A stretch of DNA of 64,000 bases from Solanum dulcamara (taxonomy: Eukaryota > Streptophyta > Magnoliopsida > Solanales > Solanaceae): assembly GCF_947179165.1 (NCBI RefSeq), contig NC_077238.1, positions 80,753,757 through 80,817,756 on the forward strand, written 5' to 3'. How positions within the stretch are numbered: position 1 is the stretch's first letter; the number at the start of each line of letters is the position of its first letter. Positions 46,485 through 58,861 of the stretch are shown piece after piece. Position numbers and translations under genes: made by a program. The notes beneath the pieces are model-generated. The model did not search any database, was not told the origin of the DNA, and was given only the letters and a program-made list of their open reading frames with translations.

Positions 46485-47032
46485 AATCTCTCCACGAAGG
46501 AGGCAACTTTTCTATCATTGCATCCACTTGAAATGCTTCATTAACTACCATACCTTTAGCAATAAGGTCATGAAAAATAAGTTGTAGTTCTTGAACTTGG
46601 GTTCCAACAGTTCTGCTATTTATCATTTTATAGTCTAGAAACTTAGCAACTACAAATTTTTTCAAGCATGCGTCTTTAGTCTTATACTTCTTCTCAAGTG
46701 CATCCCACAATTCTTTAGAAGTTTTCATAGCACTGTACACATTGTACAAATCATCATCCAAAGCACTTAGGATGTAGCCCTTGCATAGAAAATCCGCCTG
46801 TGTCCATGCCTCAGTAATCATAAATTTTTCATTGGCCGTCATATCAGCAGCGGGCACAGGAGGGTCTTCGTTGATGAACTTCTGCATACCAAGAGTGGTA
46901 AGCCAAAAGAACACCCTTTGCTACCATCCTTTGAAGTTGTTCCAGAAAATTTACTGGTTTTTTCGCTGGTGGCACAGAAGTGCGGCTTGTTGCAGCAACA
47001 GTCGCTGAAGTAGTAGCAGTATCACTTGTCAT
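46457..47032 (-). pseudogene. Copia gag fragment fused to exon 5 of response-regulator copy 1
   Basis: The minus strand encodes the N-terminal part of a Ty1/copia gag (UBN2 family): start MTSDTATTS, then FWLTTLGMQKFI, MITEAWTQADFL, DDLYNVYSAMKTSKELWDAL, FLDYKM, QVQELQLIFHDL and [18 protein letters not shown]. It is cut after KHKR, where response-regulator DNA begins. A stop replaces a Gln codon at 46921-46923 and the frame shifts near 46940, so it is inactive. Its 5' LTR follows at 47088-47701. Confidence 0.85.
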
Positions 47033-47087
47033 TTCTTTTTACTGTCAAAAATTGACAAACTGTCTTAATACTTTAGAATATCAGACA

Positions 47088-47701
47088 ATAGAGGTACTGT
47101 AAATTCTGGTGACTGCGAACCACTCAAAGGCAGTATATCACACGAGTTTTTAAGAAGTGCAAAAAAGAAGAAGAAGATGTCTATCAGAATTTTCGTATTG
47201 AACATTCTGAGGATTAACAGATATATATAGCCTGTTTGCACCTTTTAAGAAAAGAGACCTGTTGGAAAAAAGTTTGCAACTTTTCGGACAAGGTTGCAAC
47301 CTTTCAAAAAATCCGTTGGAAAAACGGAGGAAAATATTTTTAAATTAATACGGAAAAGAAACGGGTCGGGTCACGGGTCAGGATTTTTCACTTAATTAAA
47401 TAAATATATAAATAATATTAATTAATTAAAAAATTAAAGAAAATTTGGTCCAAAAAGATTAAATCCGAAGCCGAGCCGAGCGAGCAACGACGACGACGAC
47501 GACGACGGCGCGAGAGAAGACCCTCTTCATGACCCTTTAGCAACATGAAGGAGTGCTTCTACTTTTAAATAGGAGACTTTTTCTTTCCACCACCTATGTT
47601 GGACTAATGCTTATTTCATAAAGCAAGATAGAACAAATCATTTTTTTCCCTCCACTTCTTTTCCCTTCATTTCCCATTCAACCTATCAATTAAACCCAAC
47701 A
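47088..47701 (-). mobile_element. Partial 5' LTR of the copia element (truncated at its inner end)
   Basis: It matches 41400-42011 of the solo LTR closely and is followed by the intact target copy TTAGC (47702-47706) and response-regulator intron 1 sequence. About 210 bases of the LTR's inner end, and the primer-binding site expected next to it, are missing. Only 56 unrelated bases separate the LTR from the gag start. Confidence 0.8.
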
Positions 47702-48360
47702 TTAGCATAAACCAAAAGAGATTATGATGTACAAGATTTGATTTTCGTGAGATTTGGAAATGATAAGATGGGAATTCATGATTGAAAGAAGACTTCTTTT
47801 TGGATCTCCTATTGACCTTCTCTTGGTGCTCCCTCTTGGTGCTTCGTAGTTTATTAAAGTTCTACGTCTTTGTCATTCTTTTCTTTTTTCATGTTGAATT
47901 TGAGTTTGTGGAGAGGATAGAAAATGTGTTTTTGTGCTTAATTAGGTTGGTTGCTTTGGAGTTAAGAAGCATGTAGGATTAAGGATTTGAAGGATAGAAT
48001 AAATCAATAAAGTGTATGATTGATATAAGATTTGATTTACACGAGATTATTCATTGTTTTCTCTCATAATTTATTCCAATTTTGTGATTCTTCCAGTCAC
48101 CAAGTCGAATCGAGCAGAGCTTGCATTATCAATGCTCCGAGAAAACAGAAATGGTTTTGACATTGTTATTAGTGATGTGCACATGCCAGACATGGATGGT
48201 TTCAAACTTCTTGATCATGTTGTTCTGGAAATGGACCTGCCTGTTATAAGTGAGTATCCCGTTTCATAGTAAAAACTGTATTTGTTTTCCAAGTTTTGGA
48301 ACTGCTGATGGCGTACTAATTGATGGTATCTGATTTCCAATTGTCATTGGCTAGTGATGT
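47702..48360 (+). pseudogene. Type-B response regulator, copy 2 (intron 1 part, exon 2, first bases of exon 3)
   Basis: The fragment contains the right part of intron 1, exon 2 at 48097-48249 with good splice sites, intron 2 and only about six bases of exon 3. Exon 2 encodes the receiver core with the normal phospho-acceptor Asp ([14 protein letters not shown] at 48174-48176), with DHVVLEMD where the others have EHVGLEMD. Exon 1 and the rest are missing. At 48356-48360 it runs into the 5' leader of copy 3. Confidence 0.85.
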
Positions 48361-50430
48361 ACCAATTAAGATATGTACCATTAACTTTTAAGATACTTTT
48401 GTTCTTGTTTGTGGGTATTTTTCTTTTCTTTTTTCAATTTTTCATACATATTTCCATGTAAATTTGTTGAAACAATTTCAAAAATTTGAAGAAAGTATGA
48501 ATCTTGGTGTTGGGTCAGTGGTGAAAAACATGTCTGGTGCTAGTTGTAGTATTCTTGGAAATCCGGTAGTAGTGATAAAGTTTACGACCCGTTTCCGGCA
48601 GGTTTAAGAGTACTTGTTGTAGATGATGATCCTACTTGTCTAAGGATCTTGGAGAAGATGCTTAGGAATTGCCACTATGAAGGTATTAAAAATTTCATCT
48701 TTTTGATGGTTATATAAACTATGTATTTTGTAAATCAAGAATGGTACTTTGAGTGTTTCTTCAAGAGTTGACCTTTATATTGATGTTCATTAGTTAGTAA
48801 AGTTCTAGTCTTTGTTGTTTTTTTTGGCTTTTTATATTGAGTTTAAGCTTGTGGAAAGGATAGTGGATGTGTCTTTTGTACTTAATTTTGTTGGTTCCTT
48901 TGGATTTCAATAGAGAGTATGATTGATGTGTAGAATTTGATTTTCATGAGATTTGGATATGATAAGTTGGGAATTCATGATGAAAGTTTGGATCACATAT
49001 TGAACTTCTCTTTCTGCTCCTTAGTTTATTAAAGTTAAAGTCTTTCTGCTCCTTAGTGGATATGTTTTTTTAAATTAATTTAGTTGGTTTCTTTGGATTT
49101 GAATGATAGATAAACCTATAGAGAGTATGATTGATGTATCAGATTTGATTTTCATGAGATTTGGAAATTATAAGTTTGGGAATTCATGATGAAAGAAGAT
49201 TTCTTTTTGGATCTCATATTGCACTTCTCTTGGTGCTCCTTAGTTTATTAAAGTTCGAGTCTTTGCTGTTCTTTTTCTTGTTTTATGTTGAATTTGAGCT
49301 TGGAGAGGATAGTGGATGTGTCTTTTTTACTTAATTTGGTTGGTTCCTATGGGTTTCAATAGAGAGTATGATTGATGTGTAGAATTTGATTTTCATGTGA
49401 TTTGGATATGATAAGTTGGGAGTTCATAATGAACGAAGATTTCTTTTTGGATCTCCTATTGAGCTTCTCTCGGTGCTCCTTAGTGTTCAAGTGTTTGTAC
49501 TCTTCTTTTTGTTTTTTTATGCTGAATTTGAGCTTGTGGAGAGGATAGATGATGTGTTTTTTTAACTTAATTTTGTTGGTTTCCTTGGATTCGAAGGATT
49601 AGCATAAACCAAAAGAGAGTATGATTGATGTACAAGATTTGATTTTCGTGAGATTTAGAAATGATAAGATGGGAATTCATGATTGAAAGAAGACTTCTTT
49701 TTGGATCTCCTATTGACCTTCTCTTGGTGCTCCCTCTTGGTGCTTCGTAGTTTATTAAAGTTCTACGTCTTTGTCATTCTTTTCTTTTTTCATGTTGAAT
49801 TTGAGTTTGTGGAGAGGATAGAGAATGTGTTTTTGTGCTTAATTAGGTTGGTTGCTTTGGAGTTAAGAAGCATGTAGGATTAAGGATTTGAAGGATAGAA
49901 TAAATCAATAAAGTGTATGATTGATATAAGATTTGATTTACACGAGATTATTCATTGTTTTCTCTCATAATTCATTCCAATTTTGTGATTCTTCCAGTCA
50001 CCAAGTCGAATCGAGCAGAGCTTGCATTATCAATGCTCCGAGAAAACAGAAATGGTTTTGACATTGTTATTAGTGAAGTGCACATGCCAGACATGGATGG
50101 TTTCAAACTTCTTGAGCATGTTGGTCTGGAAATGGACCTGCCTGTTATTAGTGAGTATCCCGTTTCATAGTAAAAACTGTATTTTTTTCCCCAAGTTTTG
50201 GAACTGCTGATGTCGTACTAATTGATGGTATCTGATTTCCAATTGTCATTGGCTAGTGATGTCTGCGGATGACAGTAAGGATGCCGTTATGAAAGGTATT
50301 ACTCATGGTGCATGTGATTATCTGATCAAACCGGTGCGTATCGAGGCATTGAAGAACATTTGGCAGCATGTGATTCGTAAAAAGAAGCACGAGTGGAAGG
50401 ACAAAGATTTTGATCAATCAACAAGCGTGG
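48356..50430 (+). pseudogene. Type-B response regulator, copy 3 (exons 1-3 partial, frameshifted)
   Basis: Exon 1 (48497-48682) is one base shorter than in other copies: a deletion in the 'agttgtagtattcttgg' stretch shifts the frame before VDDDP. Exon 2 (49998-50150) carries Glu at the phospho-acceptor position ([14 protein letters not shown] at 50075-50077), as in copy 1. Exon 3 starts at 50257 and stops within STSV at about 50430, where copy 4's leader begins. Intron 1 has the empty copia site (ggattagcataaacc near 49598). The linker, GARP domain and C terminus are missing. Confidence 0.85.
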
Positions 50431-50838
50431 GTATTTTTAAGATACCTTTGTTCTTGTTTGTTGGTATTTTTCTTCTTTTCTTTTTCAGTTTTTCATACAT
50501 ATTTCCATGTAAATTTGTTGAAAAAATTTCAAAAATTTGAAGAAAGTATGAATCTTGGTGTTGGGTCAGTGGTGAAAAACATGTCTGTGTCTAGTTGTAG
50601 TGTTTCTTGGAAATCCGGTAGTAGTGATAAAGTTTCCGACCAGTTTCCGGCAGGTTTAAGAGTACTTGCTGTAGATGATGATCCTACTTGTCTAAGGATC
50701 TTGGAGAAGATGCTTAGGAATTGCCACTATGAAGGTATTAAAAAATCATCTTTTTGATGGTTATATAAACTATGTATTTTGTAAATCAAGAATGGTACTT
50801 TGAGTGTTTCTTCAAGAGTTGACCTTTATATTGATGTT
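50431..50838 (+). pseudogene. Type-B response regulator, copy 4 (leader, exon 1, start of intron 1)
   Basis: It contains part of the 5' leader, an open exon 1 (50548-50734, [11 protein letters not shown] ... LAVDDDP ... RNCHYE) with V41A relative to copy 5, and about 100 bases of intron 1. At about 50838 it changes into the flank of PR-10 copy B. This is the seam of the large tandem duplication. Confidence 0.85.
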
Positions 50839-51712
50839 CATTAATTAGTTAGTTAATCATATGCTTAATTCCTCTCTAATGATGAATCAACTTATATTTA
50901 GTTCAAATTGAAGGAATATTAACTAGCTAACATATATAAAGCTAAGAAGGAATCTAATTCACAGCAACATACGATATGATGTATCTTTTGCTTTTCTTTT
51001 CTTGTTTTTTTTAAAGAAAAAATAATGTTAGATTAAAAAAAATGAACATATAATATGTAGGAATACTTTTAATAGTGTGACATATTTTATTGAAAATCTC
51101 ATGGGTTTAGTTTAAAGGGGACATTATCATAACAAAAACTTTTTTGTAGGGCATAAGTATATATTTTCTTATTATAATATTTTTCTTGTTATTTTCCGTT
51201 TGACTTTAGTTTCTAAAACATGTATGCCTCACCAAGCATAGATTTAGTTGCTAAAGGACCAAAAAAAAGCCCCAACTCATTTAGGGAGAAAAAGTAAGGA
51301 TCAATTTATTTTACGGATAATTCGTGCAATTTCAACGCTGAGCTAAATGCTTACATAAAAATAAAAACACTTGCATGTGGGCTTCAATATCCATAAATAC
51401 TTGAATAAGGTGGATGACACAATCCAAATCACCATATTAAACTATAAATATCAATGATGGACTATGCGAAACTTAGTTCGAATGGGAAATTGTTAGGCAT
51501 TCAAATATAATTTTATATTGATAATTGGAAGAAAAAAAGGAAACTACATATAAAGCGTACGAATACTTTTAATTTAATGATGTTGTCTTTAACAATAAAT
51601 AAATGTTTCTTTATTTTTATAATGGTTGAACTACTATATATCTTCAAAAACAACAAAAATTAGCCCATATTGGCTTCATTTTAAATAGCATGAAGCAATT
51701 CTTTTTATTTAA

Positions 51713-52940
51713 TTAAGCATAAAGATTTGGATTTTGAATGAGGTAGGTTTCAACTGTTTTATAAATTCCCATAGCACTATCTTTTCCAGCTTTAATATCT
51801 TCTTCTTTGGCAAAATAATCACCAATTCCATGATAATTTGTTGTCATCTTGCAAATGCATCCTCCAATAATATTATTGGATTCTTCAAATTTTATTTCAT
51901 AAGAAATAAAATCAAGATTTTCTCCCAATGGATCCCCTTCAATCATTGTGTATTTGCACACCATATTTTCTTTGTCTAATTCATCTATTCTATGTTTCAC
52001 AAACTCAAAAGGATTGCCTGCAAATTAAACCAAAAAAGGGTCAACAACAATATACAATATACTCCGTGAAATTACGCAAATCAGGTACGCAGCCTTAATC
52101 TTTTCTTTATGAAATTAGGAAAATTAAATAAAAAAAGATCATTAGGTAAATTAAAGTATTACAATATGACCATTTGATAAGAGATTATGGGAGATAGAAT
52201 TGATTTTCCTTAAGCTTCTTTTGAGGGGTTGTTTGCATGTTTGATACAACAAAAGTCATTTTACAAGGAGAAAAAAATTCATGAGAAAGATATATAATTT
52301 TCAGTATCGATTGCTGAAAAATGTCGAAAAATATTTTTCAAGAAAAACATTAATGTTTCATCTTTGGGAGAAAATAACTTCACATACATATGGGCGGAAT
52401 TCATATCATCTTTCAAGGAAATATTTTTCTCGAGAAGCATTTTTTGGTACTTGATTGCCAAAAAATATTGACATATATATCCCCAAAATTCATTTCCAAA
52501 CAATATTAGGGTGAAATATTCGAACCAAAGTTCCGAATCAAGTTATAGAAGAACTTAAATTATGTTAAATTTTTAAATTCCCTTACGACTCTATTCTAAG
52601 TCAGAGATCTTCGATTCGAACTCTGAATATGAAAAAGAATCCAATGTAGAAAGTGGCTCTCTCTTAAATATACCTTATATAGTGTGAATATGAATTAATA
52701 AAAGTTTCAATACAGATACCATACACTGACAAAAAAATAAAATTGATTTCACTAACCTTTTGTGAAGTTCACTTGTTCAATACTTCCAGCTCCACCATCT
52801 CCTTGTAACAAAACAACATTTTCAACAAATTGAGGCAGTAACTTTGGTATTAGGGATTTTGAATCCACAATTAAAGCCTTAAACAAACGAATTGGTGTTA
52901 AAGGGGAAGTAATTTCTTCAGTAAAAGTTGTAACACCCAT
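51713..52940 (-). CDS. PR-10 / Bet v 1 family protein, copy B
   Basis: Two exons (minus strand): 52757-52940 and 51713-52017, encoding 162 aa as in copy A. The protein has the same MGVTTFTEEITSP start, GDGGAGSIEQ loop and NPNLYA end. Visible amino-acid differences from copy A are few: GGCICKM for GGCIYKM and GDYFAKEED for GDFFAKEED. Both changes bring it nearer to the pattern I recall for potato STH-2, so copy B may be closer to the ancestral form. Splice sites and phases are intact. The promoter region is nearly identical to that of copy A, so shared regulation is likely. Confidence 0.9.
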
Positions 52941-53079
52941 AATGATTATTAATAATCAATTGGTCTATTAGAACTAAATGTTTAATTAGTGGCTAATTTA
53001 GAAATTGATGATTTGTGCTGATATTGTATGTAATTATGGTTAATTGGCTATATAAGAAGTGGCATATATATATATAGGT

Positions 53080-55816
53080 TGGAAAAAAAAAATTTGGTTA
53101 ATTTTCTATGTGGAATTTAAAATTCTATGTTGAATTAAAACACATGGGCAGCATTACATTTTTGGACTTAATTTTGGTCAAGAGGAATTGAGTTTGTATT
53201 TGTTTAATTTCAGTCTCATTTTGGAGCCTAAAGTTTTGATCGAGTTGGTAGGTGATTTTCTTTCATCTGCTCGAAAATAAAATAATTCTATAATGGTTAG
53301 AAGAAGGTAAAAATCATGGGAATTGGAGTTCAAATTCCAAGAGAAAGTCATAAACGAGGACTAATTCTTTTTAAATTTTCTTTTTAACCAAAAGAAAATG
53401 TAGGTTTCTTTTTAACCAAAAGAAAGAAAGGGAAATTAAAAGTCCAACTCAGGCTAATAAAAAGGAATATGCAATATTTGACTGCTGAATTATTTTTCAA
53501 AATTATTTGAAAATATGTTGCTTTACAATGTCATTGTCCAATGTGGGAAAGGGCCTACTTATTAATATGACTTTTGGTAGTTGTTATTAATAGTACAATG
53601 TTGAATGAAGAACCACAAAATGTGAGTAGTAAAATAGGAATTGAGTTTCTATGTAGACTCTTTTCTTTAAAGACACTTGCAAATCGATACTTTTAAATAA
53701 TACTCCTATGATTTGATTTTTCGATGATGACTCAATTAATAATTATTATTTTAAAATTTTATTTTTTTAATAAAAATAATTCAAACAGAATAAAAAAGAA
53801 TTTTCACATGTTTGGCTCATAAAACAGAATCAAGCACGCACACGAGGTCAAAAGCGAAAACATGATTTGAACTTTTTTGGTTCGAAAATTTAATCTTTTA
53901 AAGTTTGTGGATTTTAAATTTAAAACTTATCCATATTTCATGATTTTTTTAATACTCCTTAAACTTCTATGGAGGGCTTAGTTAGCGCAATTGAGTGGTG
54001 TGATTCGATAGTTTCATTTTCCGCTGATGCAGATCGATTGAGATCCCAGCAGTCAAATCGAGAAAATATCCAATCCAATTCCGATACAAGTATAAAGTAT
54101 GGACTAAAGCTGTTGAGTTTATTCGAATTCAAAATCGCGTTAGCTCCGCTTGTGAGAGACATGTTGAAGATAAAATTAAATATATAAACTTATGTTTTCT
54201 CTAATAGTTTAAACTTTTAAATGATCAGGTTCGACCACAATTCAACAAATCTTTCTTCTATTTAAATTGTAACTGGCTATAAAAGATTATACATATAGAA
54301 TAATCATGTAAGTATAATCATGTCAATAAATTACTTGACTCTTCTAGTCCAAGGGGGAGCTAAAGGGCTAAGGGAGTTCATATGAACCTCCTTCGATGAA
54401 AGCTACATTGTTTATGAATGATTAAAATAATTTTTTAACTTTTTTTGTGTGTTTACGTTTTCATATTAACCCCTTTTAATGAAAATTTTGATTCTGATAC
54501 CGCTTCTAACAAAACAAGGCATGCCCCATGTTTGGTGAGGTTTTCACAAAGATCAGGACAATATTTATTTAGCCGACACGTTTTTCTCAAGCTAGGCATA
54601 TTTGCATAACGACATGTTTACGATATAAATACATCATAGAAGTGTTGGAAAAATTTAATGTTTTTTATTAAGATTTATAAAGAGCATTCTCTACGCTTTT
54701 AAAGAATATTGTGATTGTGGAGATCAAGAGATTTATTTGTTTGATAATAATTCGTGTGTTCGATAATTTAAATCATGATTGTAATTATAAGTGATTGATA
54801 ATTTAAGTCGTGGTTAAAAAGAACTCGCTTCCGCGTGAAGAAACTTGTAAGACTCTTAGATTACAAATTAAATGTCAAAATCACCTTGCTCACTTATAAG
54901 AAACAATTGAGTTTGGCATCCGATTCATCCAAGTTCAGTATTTTCGATATGCAATATAGATTTTTATGTAAAAACTTATAATAATTTCAAAAATATTATA
55001 TCTGAACTCATAATTCTAACTGTGTAATAATTTTAATAGTAAAAATCTATTAAGTCGAACATGACTTGTTACAATTTTTAATTTGCTTCTAATTCTAAAA
55101 CTTTAAAGCTACCGAGGCAATGCATTTATCCTTTGAAACTCATAGTAGTGATTTAATTTCATGACATCTTGTGTTACTACTTTTTGGGGTTGGTAAACTG
55201 ACATAAATAATCGTTCATAACAAATAATAGACGATAATATATAATATAAATTTATGTACAATGGCTAAAGCATATAGTACACGTATCAGTCTGTGAAAGA
55301 GTGAATGGGTCACCATTCACCATTACTGAGGATCTCCCTAATCTAAGATAAATCGTATGAGAGAATATTTTTCATCGAACGATCAAATGTGTAACGCCCT
55401 TTACTTTATTGTTGCTATTTGAGTTAGAGGTCCAACTTATTAATTCTGGACCTCTTTCATTGGGCCCGCACAGCCCATGTTCCAAGCTGACAGACCAATT
55501 AAAGCCTGCTATTTGTGGGCCCTAAAAAGCCCATTTAGTTGGCCCACATGTCACACCAAGTACAATCCAATTTCACACCTCTCGATCAATTGTCAATTTT
55601 AAATCTTAAAATAGAATTTATTAATAATAAATATGCATTCAGCATTTAATTAATTATTACAAATTTTTATGTCTCCTTTTAAGAGAAGTCCATTTGAGGA
55701 ACAGTTTCTCAAAAAATTATATTGTATATATACTAGATGTTAAATCTCTTGACCTTTTTCGTATATTTCTTTTTTTAGATTTTGAAGTTTTTTAGTGAAA
55801 TTCTTAACTCTATCAC
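53080..55816. other. Intergenic DNA of block B with a B-only segment
   Basis: Upstream region of PR-10 copy B. The part 54243-55527 has no counterpart in block A. The 'aaaagcccatttagttggcc' at its right edge is contiguous in A with the sequence left of it, so a deletion in A is more likely than an insertion in B. No gene is supported. Confidence 0.5.
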
Positions 55817-56443
55817 TAGGGCTGTACAGGAAAAATTGATAAACCGCACCAAATCGACAAATCGAACCAAACCAGAAAAAAAAACGACTAGTTGTTTGGT
55901 TTGACTTGGTTTGGTGTTTGGAAAAAAAATCCGACCATTATAGGGTTGGTTTGGTTTCAACTAAAAAAAGTCAAACCGAACCCAAACCGACCCGATTATA
56001 GATATACTACTTTTAAATTATGTTATACATAAAAATATTTATTAAAATGTAATTTATAAATATATTTTTAAAATTTTTCATAATTTTTGTTTTCTTTCTT
56101 ACATTTAGATTTGGACTTGAGAAGCTCATCTAAATAATATACAAAAAAAGCTCATCTTATAAAGTTATATTATAAAGTTAAAATTTCAAACAGTGTTTTG
56201 CCTCCATCTTATATGTTGATATTTTGTACTAGAACTCTTTTTAAGAAGCACTGCTCTGTGCTTTTTATTAGATACTATGAAAAACCGAAAACCCAAAAAA
56301 ACCCAAAAAACTCGAGAAAAATTGATATTGAAAAACCCGACTTTTATTGGTTTGGTTTGGTTTATAGATTTAATAACCCGACAGAAATGGTTTGGTTTGA
56401 TTTGTAAAAAATCCGAACCAACCTGGTTCATGTACACCCCCTA
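55817..56443. mobile_element. hAT-type MITE, block B
   Basis: Copy of the element at 37166-37801, here with an exact 8-bp duplication, TCTATCAC (55809-55816 and 56444-56451). Termini are tagggctgtacagg and catgtacaccccct followed by A. It has the same 'ggtttggttt' interior and no coding capacity. Confidence 0.85.
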
Positions 56444-58618
56444 TCTATCACTATATGAACTACATCATAAGACCCTTTAAGTTCATATCATAAACATGTT
56501 TCAACCATGATTTACATTGTAAATAATTACGTAATTACTTGTATGTCTTCCTAAAATCTATCTCTCTACCTCCGATAGATCTGGTATAAGGTTTGTATAC
56601 AATGTACATTCTATGTTCGAACTTATAACAAAATAAGATAATTTGATTTTTATAATCCGGATCTTTTGGCATAATATAGGACAAAAGGGATATTTTTTTA
56701 TTTTGGTACATTGATAAAGTGTATGTAACTTCTTATTTTTTCTGATTTTTCGATCGGTATTCAATACTTGCTTTGTGATTTGACTAATTCAATTTTGAAG
56801 TTGCACAAAAAAATCTTACTTAGACAGTGGAGCACTCTCTAAAAAAACGATTACATATCCAAAGTTCAAACTCGAGACTAAGTGATTTAATTGATTAGTC
56901 AATGCTCTAGGAGTCTAGAGTATAATGATGGAGATGTTAGTACAGTGGGCCTACAAATGGGCCCAGCTCAAAGTACTCTTGGACCACTTAGCCATGTTAC
57001 AAATGCTACGGGCCCATTTAACCTACAATTTACCCACACCGCCACGTGTCCACCCTTATTTTGCTTCAACACGTCACGTTTGTTTTATAAAAAGAAAATG
57101 TAAATAATAAAGTCCAGTATTTGTATTTGAATATAATACTTATTTCGACATTAAATTCATCGTTAAGTAACAATGAAAAATCTTCTTCTAAATAAGAAAT
57201 AATTTGGTGTACTTGCAGCGATACCTTATTTTTATTTTCCTCTTACTTTTACTTTTTTAATAATCTTGATTTATCTATCACACTATTTTTTTAATACTTG
57301 TGTCATCCTTTTTAAACTATCGTTATAAGTTTATTCTACAAATTAGAAATGTGTAGCTTTATGTAATGACTAAAAATAATATAATCTATCCAAGAGTTAT
57401 ATTACAATATAGTACAATAAAATATAATGTAATACGTTATGAAACGATACGTAACAATCAATCACACATGCTTTTAATTTGTTCACGCATCTATCATCTC
57501 TTCCACTAAGTTCCAACTTGGTCCGTCTGTCACCATAATTCACATGCCAAATTTCAAAATTTATCAACATCAAGAGGTGTAATGAGATGGTTGTGACTTT
57601 TTTGTTTTTAGCGAGAGATTTTGAATATAAGCCTCGAGAGTAAAGAATTCTATCGTAACAAAGCTTGATAAATTTTTAATAAATTTATTTAATACAATTA
57701 AATTTAAATTAATCGAATCAGTAAATTTATAACGTCAGATTTTTTAGAACATATCAATACATTTTTCAATTTTGGCATGAAAGCATGATCACAATCACTG
57801 CCACACATTTGTTTTCTCCTTAAAAGCATCTAAACCTTCATAAAAAGCTAAACCCTCCTCAGACTCCTTTATGACTTCACTAATTAATTAAATTTGTCAA
57901 AGTGGATTTTATTAAAAGATGAGAAGAAATATAATAAATTAAAATTAAAAGTGAAAAAAACATTCTTTTCTGTGGAAACCAAGATAACTTTAGCTATTTT
58001 AATTTTTTTACCTCATTATGATTTTAACTGAAATATGCTGACGTGGAAGTCTATTGTGAAACAGGCTTTTTTGGGGGTATTTTATTGGAATTAGTTCTTT
58101 TATGGTTAAATTTTTACTTTACTCATTGGAATAGAGAAAAGATTGTTTGAGAATATACTGTTTTGGTCTTTTGTTTGATGCTGTTAGTAAGTAATTTTTG
58201 TAATAATAAAATAAAATAAAATGACAAAATGGTTCCAATCAAGCACTTGATCATAAAAATATAAATATAATTTAAAGTTTCTTGTCTAGAAATTTCAGCT
58301 ACTAAGACTGTTTTTTTGTGTTTTGATTATCATCTTATTTTATCGTTGTTACAATTCTTTTTTTCTGTATGTTATGTAATACTTCCTCCTATTTTTGTTT
58401 TGTATTCCTTTTCTTCATTATTTTCTTTTATATGCATTATTTAAATCGGAGGTATTTCAAAAATAACATCTCTATCTTTATAAGTTATAAAAATTATTTT
58501 TGAGTAAACGCTACTTTTTCTATATTTCACTTATGAAATTTCATTAGGTAAGTTGTTGTTGTTGGTATAAATAGTTTTGTTTGGAAAGTATTATATAAAT
58601 TTTCAATAAAATTAAGTA
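56444..58618. other. Intergenic DNA of block B
   Basis: The left part matches block A, including the G-box-like GCCACGTGTCC near 57042. From 57593 it is B-only DNA without a supported gene. No tandem structure was noticed. Confidence 0.4.
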
Positions 58619-58859
58619 TTCTTCGTTTCAATTTGTTTGTCATATTTTTTTAAAATTCGTTTAAAAAATAATGTTTCTTCGCTTTATTAGCACCTCTTTA
58701 ATTATAATGTTTTACATAATATGTTGAAGATCAAGAGATCAAAGGATATTATTATATTTTGCATGTCTTTAATTTAAGATCATACGATTCAAAAGTATTT
58801 TTTACTTTTTAAAAATTTTGTATTAAGTCAAAATTATACAAATAAATTGAAACGAGGAG
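58619..58859. mobile_element. Stowaway-type MITE
   Basis: A 241-bp element with inverted ends ttcttcgtttcaatttgttt and aaataaattgaaacgaggag, flanked by TA (58617-58618 and 58860-58861). It lies in the B-only segment. No coding frame. Confidence 0.75.
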
Positions 58860-58861
58860 TA

